Origin: Bathymodiolus brooksi
Taxonomy: Eukaryota > Mollusca > Bivalvia > Mytilida > Modiolidae
Direction: 5' to 3'
NCBI GenBank assembly: GCA_963680875.1
Contig: OY804579.1
Span: 37,904,397 to 37,968,396 of the forward strand
DNA length: 64,000 bases
Below are positions 55,653 to 64,000 of this stretch, piece by piece. Made by a program: the position numbers and the translations under genes. How positions within the stretch are numbered: the first letter of the stretch is position 1; every line of letters begins with the position of its first letter. The notes below the pieces were generated by a model that was given only the letters and a program-made list of their open reading frames with translations, was not told the origin of the DNA and did no database searches.

Positions 55653-58600
55653 CTACAAATATACACATAACCCATGTAAGTGGTCTTTACACAATAGCTT
55701 TTATTCTACATACATTAGCATATGTGGAGATTTCATTGTACTAAAATTGTGTTGTTCGTTAAATGTTCTTCATCATTGTACGTCTTACAAGATTTATCAC
55801 CGGGGTTGTAACTAGATATACACGACGGGTGCCACTAGTGGAGCAGGAACTGTTTACCATTTCGGAGCACCTGGTTCACCCCCGATTATTTGTGGGGTTC
55901 GTGTTACTCGATCTTGAGTTTTATGTGTATGTTTTGTAGATCGTTGTTGATCCTTTTCTCCTTTTTCTTTTGGCCATTGTGTTGTCCAATTCCTCTTCGA
56001 TATACAGATTCTGATTACCCCTATGGTATCTTCAAACTTTTCTTTGAAAGGAGTAAGCAAAAGCCATACATTCAAGGACAGTCAGAAGAAAGCAAGCGAA
56101 AAGACAGATTATAGTCAACAAAACACTTCATAGAAAACTAATGATGAGACTCGAAGCTGATGGGTAGACTCAGGTGCTCCGGAATGGCAAGCAGTTCCTG
56201 CTCCACTTGTGGCATAGCTACATTTTTCAATACAGAAATGAAACAACAAAATGAAGGCATTTCCTCCCAGATAGCCTTTTTGAGACATTACATTTTCCGT
56301 AAATGTAATATTTCTATTTATGCAACCAATGTGGTACCAGGTTTCATGCTTGTTCTTAAATTATTAGTATTTAATATAAGGACAACCCAAAAACCCATAA
56401 TCTCATGCTGTTGTTTCGCATTCTTAGATAATTTGCAACAAGAGTACCGACGTTATGAATATATGTATGAGTAAACATTGAAAACCTTAGATTTAAATCT
56501 TTCCCGACACGAACAGTTTCTCTAATAATTTGAACAGATCTCACCCAGCAAAGTTTAAAAAAAACCTTAATCTTCAATCCTGCAATATTATTCATTAAAA
56601 CATATTAATGGAGAAATAATTAACCAAACAACATGAAGGTAATAATTAATGTTGTTTTGGCAATAAAACTCACCGATAACATTTGGCACAGACAAATGAT
56701 ACAGCAATCAAACATAAGACACAACTACAACATAGACCAACACTGATGGCGAGCAGTGACAAGTCTAAAAAAAAATTATGAATAAAGAATAAGAAAATAG
56801 ATTATGGTTCAAAGTTCACCATTGTTTCACTTTTATGTAAAACGATGACCTTGTATCGTTAGATATGATATTTATAATGTTCAAGATTATAGTGTTCTTT
56901 ATAATAATACTGTTCACCTGGCTACATGTGAGGATTGGCATTTTACTCACATGTGGAAGGCACATCAATGACCGCATCATTTCACTAAGGAGGTAGATTT
57001 ATATATTTATTTTTATTTACTATTTAGAGGGTGGTCGTATATCGGCACCGGAAATAGGGCGGAATGCACAACAATATTTCAGTTATTTCGTGGTGGTAAG
57101 TTTGTTATCGGTGGAAGAAACCGGAGTTCTTTGGAGTTGGATAGCAACCGGTTGATTTATATATCTTTAGTATTGGATTAAACAATCTCATGTTCTGGCA
57201 TGTTTTGTAGTGAATAAAAATACAGATTAGTTTTACTGACATTGAATGTATATTGTGTATATTACTCTACTGTCAAAATGTCCAAACAATGGAACATTTT
57301 CTGAAAAATACAGACGTAAGCGTCGTTCCAATCGATTGCAAGGGTGCCTTCTATCACGGCTTATTATACTGCTACCGTTTCTTATCGTTCGTTCTACATG
57401 AATCGGGTACCAGAAAATCTATATTTTTGTCATTGTCCGTATCTAGCAAAATTTTATGCAGTCAATGTAATTTGACCGTTCAAATAGATCGAGTGTAGTA
57501 TAATATTATCTATTTTCAAACAAAAACCATGATAGGAAAAAATATCGTTGATTTGAACGTATAATTTTGTGACGTTATTTTGATGTTGCCTTGTCAAACC
57601 CTCGATAAACATACAATCGCTTTACTCAAAATGGACTTCTCATCAAATGCGAAATTTCGCCTTCGATGCGATATTATTTCTAAAAAATCCATTTTGGCAA
57701 AGCCAATTAACGATTGTTTTACGTATTATATTTTACGTATTGAAATATAAATTTCAGATATAATTTAACCTCTTATTTGTATCACTTACCGGTACTTATG
57801 CTATGTCCACTAGCAAAACAAAGTGAGCGTAGCTCTTCTGTACAAAACTTTGAAAGGAGGGATAACCTTCCATTTATCAATAATGCAGCAACACAAAGTC
57901 CTTCGTTATTTTCTAAAAAAATAAAACACAATTTATTAAGAATAAGTGACAAGAAATGCATGAGGAGAGTTCATATCTGATTCACACCACCCCTTGAGTA
58001 GCTAGTGTCGCAGTAACTCTAACGCCCGGTTTTGACCGCTGATAGAATACATGTTAATGATTTGGAAAGAGGTTTCGGGGAGCATTTGGCAGACCTAGCA
58101 ATATATAGGACAATTGTGTAATTTTGGAATCCAGTAGTGACGGAAGATCCAGTTCTTCATCTTTGGTTCACATTCCAAAGGAACAGAAAACGTACATATG
58201 ATTGTACAGGATTCCCTCTTACGTAGGTGTCGTCGGGGTATATGTAGGTATGCCAAGTGAATTGTTAATACCTAATTTTTATGAAGCTGTCTATGTAATG
58301 TGAATTACACACAAGAACGATATTGTTATGGGCTTTGTCTGCAGACACAACATTTGTGTTTTACAAATTAACAATAGCAATATAATAACACAAGAGATAG
58401 CATTATAATTAAGAGCTTACCAAAAGGGCTAATTTTCCTTCTTCAAACGTGTAACATAATCCCAAATTTTGAAACAGTAGATATTAATTTGCATTTTGAA
58501 CAAACCTGTGTGCACATTGCATTCTTATTTAGAGTGATTTCTTAAGTGATTGTTGCTAAACGCCAGCAGGACAATTTTTCAGCTATCACGCAAACCATTA

Positions 58601-61600
58601 CACCACCGGTCCTGTCCTAATTAAGAGGTTGACGATATATGTCGATAGGGAAAACTCGTCTCTTTTTTCGTAAACGCGTGTGTTAAAGTTACAGGTAAGA
58701 TATCGTCGAAGTATCTACAGTTATTGTTCAATAAACTAATAAGTGAGTACATAGACGGGTCTTTTTGAGTATCTATTCTTACAGATCCCGAAAGGATACC
58801 GGGATGTGTTATATATCATTATATAAACGTCTAAACATTCAACCCAACAATGTTGGAGGGGTCATGTCTTGTTTGGGGTGTGTGTGCTTGCTTGTGTATG
58901 GTGGTATCCAACGCATATTATGTTGTGTTTTTGCTTTGTTTTTCTTCGTTTTCTGTACGCTATGTTTCCAGTTTCCCTGGATTGTTCATTCTTGATTGCA
59001 CCTTTAGTATTCTATAGCGTTTATTTGATATAAGGTTCTGCCAAAATGGAATTGTCTATTGCCATATTTAACTACTGTTAACCAGATTTGGCAGAAATTA
59101 ATTCATTCAGTGTAAAGATGGTTCAAACTTGTATGTAGTTATAATAAACAAACGTTAAGAAAACAGAAAGGTAATCAACAATGACAATGCAGAGACACAG
59201 GCAACATAAGAAACAAAGTCAAACAAAACAAAAAACACAACACAGAAAACTAAAAATATGAGTAACACAGAGTCCACTAAAAAAAACTCGAAGTGAACAC
59301 AGGTCCTCACGAAGGATAAACAGTTCCTGTTTCTTATAAGACACCATTGTATCTTTCATCACAATATCATGAAGCATTCTTACTTTAATCTTTTAAAATC
59401 ATATCATGAATTTACCTGTACTCCAATAAATTCGTGTTCTTCTGAAAAAAGAAACCCAATACGTTCTTCCATCTCTATATTTCTCGACATATATTTCATT
59501 GACGTTTTGTAGTAAGTCTTGTCCATCGTCTTTACATCTTTGATATGCTTCATACCATGACAAAATACTGCTAGAGTAGCTCATTGTGGTGCTACCTACA
59601 AAATGTCAATGGGAGATAACAGAAGAAAATTAGTGAATGATGCCAAATTATAAAGAAAAGTTTAAACAGTGAAGGTCAACAATTACACCAATATCAAGAA
59701 AATGAACAATCATCTCTCACCTCAAATCATTGTAGATAAATCAGACCATGACATTTAACGTTTGAAATTCAGTTTATGGTTTGTAATAGACAGGCACAAA
59801 AATGTAGCAGAGTTAAACTGGTTAAATGTTCTTTTAGAAAAATGTATCTTGTGATAGAAATAAGACATTGTAATAGCTTATGTTTCTATATAGACCACTA
59901 CTAAATCCGAAATCACCAAGATTCATCGGATCAAGTTGTTAAGAGGCAGACTTCTTATATGCGTGGGTTCTCGCTGTAATACCTATCCCAAGTGTTAATA
60001 ATTGCAAAGACCTATCCAAAGCCATGGGAACCACTCCTAAATATGGTGGACATGATGTTTGGTGTGTTCTCTTGATATATTATGATGTAGTTTATTAGTT
60101 ATGATTGAAAGTCTACAACAACTATTCGAATAAATTTATTATATACAAACAAGGATAATAAAATTTGCATTACATAAGTCAAAGTGCTTTGTACAATACC
60201 CATTGAAATATAAGTATTGATAGTCACATTAATAAGGAAATATGAGATGAATCTGAGTTTACAATTAGAAATTTCCTGTACCATCAATGCTTTTCTAAAA
60301 TGTATTTCCCTTTTCAGTTGTTATGTTGAAATAATTATATTAATAGAAAGATAACATAGTTATTATATACATATTTTGACATTATTCTCCATACAAAAGT
60401 CATGCAAATTTACAAAGCAGAACCTGAATTTATATTTTCCATTTACAATTGTGAGAAAAAGGGGTATGCCAAGTAAATGCTGACTATATGCTTCTTTGGT
60501 GGTAGCAAAGGTAGGCATTGTTCTTGAAATACATCAAAAACAAATCACAGAATATTAAAAAGGATATGGATGTAAATAAACATGAAAAACTATCAAAACT
60601 TTACACCTAGACATAAATTAAAGTACAGGGACAGGGACAGTGCTTTTATTGCTGTTCTACATTTCACAGTCACAGTAAATTCTTCAATAATGAACAGAGC
60701 TAATACCATACAATGAGTGTGAAATGGCCTCTAGTCTGCATTTGAGCGTTACTGATTACGTATGTCGATAAATTCTACATCTTGGCACCTTTGTCGGTTC
60801 TGGTGTTTGTCGTATAAAATTTTATTTCTCAGACGCGATAATATTAATTGAAAATGAAATATAAAAACTATCAGAGACATTACAGATAAAACTCTTCATC
60901 TTAATTAAGTATAATTAGTAATTATATGCATCATTGAATAACTGAAATGAAACCATCTTCCCGATACAAGGGTTATGCGTCTACAAAAAAGAGTTTGAAG
61001 ATGCCAAAGGAGTAATCAAAATCCGTAATTAGAAGGACAGACAATACAATGGCCAAAAGAAAAAGGACAAAGGGACAAACAACATCCTACAAAGCATTTC
61101 ACATCAAACTAAAGATCGAGTAACTCGAACCCCACTAAAACCCAGGGGTGAACTCTATGTAGCCAACGCTCCAATGAATGGATAACAATTCCTAGATCAC
61201 TGGCAGTTCAGAGTTTTATCATTACTATTGCCTGTACACAATATCGTCGAATTATGAGGACAACGTTTACTCAAAAAACGTTTGTAGATACCAAACTCAT
61301 AAATCAAACGACAGACAATGTAATGCCCAATTGAAAAAGGGCAATCATCTCGGAAATTTCAAGCAGTAAAAATATACATCTTAAGCAACAACTCCCTTGA
61401 GAAACCCCAAACAATAATCTACAAAACACTGCTTAAAAAAATTTGAGCAAGACGAACTCAGTAAAAACTGGAATGGTAAGCTGTTCAAACTGTCACTTGT
61501 TATGTAATATTTAATAAAGAAATATATATGAGTGGCATTTACTTTCAAAAGCCCACATTAATTATACTGTCAAATCAAATGTATGAGGGTTATAGCTATG

Positions 61601-64000
61601 TTGTTTAGCGCTACATACAACAATACTTCAGCTATATCGCGTTGGTAAGTTTTATTGGTGGATAAAATCGGAACACCCGGAGAAAACCAAAGACCTGTCG
61701 CAAGTCACTGACAAACTTTATCACATTATGTTGTATCGAATACACTTCGCCATCAGTGGGGTTTGAACTCAAATGTTATGAAATATACAACCAGTGTATT
61801 TGTATTAAGGTCTGCATATATGAAGTGGTCAGGGTGTACGAGTAATGATGGTCGCTCTTAATGCCCATCCCAAGTTCCGGGGGTATCAGCAGTGCCTTCG
61901 TTGTAAATGTCTAGACCTTGCTGGACGATAATCTCGTCGTCATAGCATCATAGCATAGTCGATAAATTGCTAACAGTAATGATAGACACCAATAAGTATA
62001 GCCACAACATTTCTGAACAAGCATACAACTGAAGGTAGCAATAAAACTATCATTGACATTATTAGCATTTCAAACGTAATTAAAGTGTACAGTGTGTCTT
62101 ATGAGAAGCAGGAACTGCTTACCCTTCTCGGTCACCTAGGGTTCACCCCCGTTTTATTTTTATTTGTTTCGTGTTTTCTGTGGTTCTGTGTATATTTTTA
62201 GTTTTCTATGTTTGTTTTTCATTTTATTTGTCTTTGTTTGGTGTCTTGTGTCCAATGTTGCATGTGTCTCTGGATTGTCCCTTTACGTTTAGGTTTCGCC
62301 TTTCCACAATTCAACAAAATGCAATGATTATTAAATATGACGTCCGTCTGTTGAACCTCATTTTAATTGAATTGTAGAATTTGGTCCATAGCATTTTTAT
62401 GGAACTTTTGCATTGTGAATACTTCATTGCAAGTGTACCACGGACCACTTTGTGAATACAGAACTCTTACCCCGGAAAGATGAATGGAGAGCGACATATT
62501 CAGTATATAATATGAATAACACAAAACATACTTCTAGCACAGATAAAGCTGAAATTTCTTTTCTCAGAGCAACTTTCCAGTTTATACAACCAAACATTGC
62601 CAACATGTTCAAAATCGACAGATCTGTACGTACCACATACATAATCTTCTTCGTGAAATACTGGAATTATAAACAAAGAGCACCAGCTTGACAAAAGTGG
62701 CTAGTGTAGATGTACAATTTTCTGCAATCAAATAATTCATGTGGCCGAAGAATCATTAGTAGCAACAACCAGTGTAAGGGGGTAATCAAAATCTTTATTT
62801 ATTATCACATTCCTCAGTAGTCCTAAATTAAGGGCTTGAAAGTACATGCTTGTCCAATGTAATTCGCCTTTAATAAAATGTTTTGATGACCAGAGGACGT
62901 GGACTCTATTGCAAACAATGTGTAAACCCCTTTTAACAACCATGAGTCAAAGGAAAGAGTCACACTATGGGTTGAAGGGCTGAAATTCTCATTTTTTTCC
63001 CTTTCATATAGTTAATACCTGTAAATGATTGTTTATTTTAGATAGATTTTGATCTGATGAAAGTAATAAATACAATATATTTCGATTAAAATCCCGTTCT
63101 TATGCAAAAAACTTGAAATCTTTTACCAGTAAAACCGGGGTTGCAAAGAAATGAGGTAGAAAGGGGAGGTAATTTTAGAACTTCCTGTTTATTTTTCTGG
63201 ACATCGATATTGAGGGCAGTTGGGCACACTTTTAAAGTAAAGTGACATATTGTATGCTCTTCCAGGATTGAAATTCTTCAAAATGGCAAGAAAAAATGAA
63301 CGCTTAATCACTTATTAAATTATTTAACATGATATTGAATTATCTCCTTTTTCATGGATTTTTTTAAAATTTTGCAAATTTTTAATGATTTGTCTCATAT
63401 ATCAGGAAGTTAAGTGGATTATCACAAAGGTGGTAGAAATCAAGGAATTCTTGATCATAAAGCTTCTCACAGAAGGTAACGTAAAAGATGTTGATGGATT
63501 GGAACCACTTTTTATGTTTTTTGCATTTGATGCTAATCTGAGTGTGGATTCAAATGACGCTCTTTTCGCTATTTTTTCAGATAATTTTAAAAAGTAAAGT
63601 GTTATGTATTTCAAAAGATGAAGGTGTTCATGTAGCATGTCTTATTTGACTGTATTTTATAAATTTTTAATTATGTGGTTGTTGCTATCATTAGGGAGCG
63701 CTGCATTAAAAAATACCGCAGTTATAAAGTGGAACCAGTTCTCGAATAAATAAATCTATTGTTTACTCTATGCCAATTTTTTGCATTTAGTTTACCCCAA
63801 ATGTGTTGATGACATACAACAAAACACAATAACATACACATATACAATTGATATTCAGGTTCAGTGGAAAAGGCAACAGCAAATAAACATCAATATATCA
63901 CATTATACTACAAATTAATATGAACAAAACTTCGGGTCCACTTTCCTTGGTGGCCACGACTGGATTTAATTTCTATTTGACTTACCTCTACGATAAACAA
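55547..64000 (-). CDS. receptor gene C: third tandem paralogue, 5' exons beyond the window
   Basis: Exons 9 to 5 are complete and the last 15 bases of exon 4 are visible at the window end. Exons 6-9 are nearly the same as gene B's but with intact frame and all CTLD-b cysteines, so this copy looks functional over the visible part. Exon 5 (CTLD-a second half) is more diverged from both A and B. Signal peptide, CTLD-a first half and most of the WSC-like module should lie just past 64000. Same predicted role: lectin-like type I receptor with a tyrosine-motif tail. Confidence 0.8.
55820..56220. repeat. inverted pair of 'GTGGAGCAGGAACTGC'-family repeats (gene C intron 8)
   Basis: Plus copy 55820-56045 ('CACTAGTGGAGCAGGAACTG') against minus copy 56046-56220 ('AGCAGTTCCTGCTCCACTTG'), as in gene B intron 8. 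Confidence 0.75.
56674..56764 (-). CDS. gene C exon 8: transmembrane helix
   Basis: Acceptor 'AATTTTTTTTTAG', donor GTGAGT; 29 complete codons '[20 protein letters not shown]' then 'VSFVCAKCY'. Fully uncharged core with several cysteines; phase 2 out to exon 9. Confidence 0.8.
57057..57155 (-). repeat. SINE fragment (gene C intron 7)
   Basis: 'CAACAATATTTCAGTTATTT' and 'CGTGGTGGTAAGTTTGTTAT'; paralogue of 41741-41840. Confidence 0.55.
57790..57912 (-). CDS. gene C exon 7: CTLD-b second half
   Basis: Acceptor ending 'TTTTTTTAG', donor GTAAGT; phase 1 to phase 1, 40 complete codons: '[20 protein letters not shown]', '[17 protein letters not shown]'. It is six bases longer than gene B's exon at the donor side ('ACCGGT' region), keeping phase. 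Confidence 0.85.
57913..59415. other. gene C intron 6
   Basis: No exon seen. Carries the inverted repeat pair (about 58860-59030 plus, 59148-59345 minus) shared with A and B. Confidence 0.5.
59416..59595 (-). CDS. gene C exon 6: CTLD-b first half (intact)
   Basis: 180 nt, phase 1 to phase 1: '[20 protein letters not shown]', '[20 protein letters not shown]'. Differs from gene A at 8 of 59 residues and keeps the cysteine and frame lost in gene B. Confidence 0.85.
61597..61772 (-). repeat. tRNA-headed SINE (minus orientation)
   Basis: 'CAACAATACTTCAGCTATAT', 'GGAACACCCGGAGAAAACCA', 'GTCACTGACAAACTTTATCA', 'GGGGTTTGAACTCAAATG'. The tRNA A-box side is truncated. Absent from A and B introns, so it is a newer or gene C-specific insertion. 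Confidence 0.75.
62090..62330 (+). repeat. 'GTGGAGCAGGAACTGC'-family repeat, diverged plus copy
   Basis: 'GAGAAGCAGGAACTGCTTAC', 'AGGGTTCACCCCCGTTTTAT', 'GTCTCTGGATTGTCCCTTTA'. It resembles the variant found in the inverted pairs of intron 6. Confidence 0.6.
62532..62660 (-). CDS. gene C exon 5: CTLD-a second half
   Basis: Acceptor 'TTTATAATTCCAG', donor GTATGT; 42 complete codons, one fewer than A and B: '[20 protein letters not shown]', '[20 protein letters not shown]'. All three cysteines are kept; changes concentrate in the middle loop ('[13 protein letters not shown]' in A against '[12 protein letters not shown]'). Confidence 0.85.
63406..63597 (+). CDS. possible terminal exon of unknown origin in gene C intron 4
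   Basis: Acceptor-like 'TGTCTCATATATCAG' then 63 codons open to TAA: '[20 protein letters not shown]', '[18 protein letters not shown]'. Composition reads like protein, but I recognise no family and no upstream exon. Overlapping AATAAA motifs near 63747-63754 could serve as a polyadenylation signal. It could be a retrocopied or captured fragment. Confidence 0.25.
   Translation, partial: EVKWIITKVVEIKEFLIIKLLTEGNVKDVDGLEPLFMFFAFDANLSVDSNDALFAIFSDNFKK
63986..64000 (-). CDS. gene C exon 4, 3' end only
   Basis: The last 15 bases of the exon, ending 'CGTAGAG' before donor GTAAGT, match the 'VYRR' end of the WSC-like module in A and B. The rest lies beyond the window. Confidence 0.75.

Larger units (their letters stand above)
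59596..62531. other. gene C intron 5 with repeats
   Basis: Contains the segment deleted in gene B (about 59865-60450), a minus 'GTGGAGCAGGAACTGC'-family copy (about 61000-61160), a SINE (61597-61772) and a plus copy of the first family (about 62090-62330). No exon recognised. Confidence 0.5.

Overview
The window is AT-rich animal nuclear DNA with spliced genes (GT-AG introns), many interspersed repeats and no prokaryotic signals. Several repeat families match ones I know to be abundant in bivalve molluscs, especially mussels. These include the 'GTGGAGCAGGAACTGC' family, the 'TAGCTCACCTGGCC' / 'AAGATGGCCGCC' family, and a tRNA-headed SINE with a 'TCTCCGGGTACTCCGG' core. I read it as a bivalve, probably mytilid-like; the species cannot be told from the sequence alone.

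Layout. (1) 1-2.2 kb: last exon of a flavin polyamine oxidase, plus strand. (2) 2.2-20 kb: gene-free and repeat-rich. It holds a bivalve tandem-unit repeat (4.8-6.1 kb), a 92-bp palindromic element with 9-bp target duplications (8.2 kb), a 778-bp foldback element with 8-bp target duplications (11.4-12.1 kb), a 17-copy 28-bp satellite (13.2-13.7 kb), and a tandem array of 5'-truncated LINE 3' ends (14.9-18.9 kb) beside a LINE reverse transcriptase fragment (19.3-19.7 kb). (3) 20.1-64 kb: a tandem array of three paralogous minus-strand genes, here called A (20112-32728), B (39933-51568) and C (55547 to beyond the window end). They lie in a segmental duplication carrying the same introns, minisatellite, decayed LINE and flanks.

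The array is the main discovery. By joining exons through splice sites and matching phases I reconstruct gene A as nine exons and about 437 residues. In order it has a signal peptide, the first half of a C-type-lectin-like domain (CTLD), a WSC-like cysteine module, the second half of that CTLD, a second CTLD, one transmembrane helix, and a cytoplasmic tail with five tyrosines in SH2-ligand-like contexts. B and C share the design but carry a different short tail with three tyrosine motifs (YETP, YEEP, YQHI). Exons 1-6 of A and B are close, while exons 7-9 differ sharply, so the membrane/signalling end looks exchanged. B has a one-base deletion and a lost cysteine in its second CTLD and may be a pseudogene. 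These look like type I lectin-like signalling receptors, possibly immune or self/non-self, but that role is inference.

A DIRS/Ngaro-type tyrosine-recombinase retroelement remnant (36871-39830) sits between A and B. The paralogous site near 55440 is empty, which dates the insertion after the duplication.
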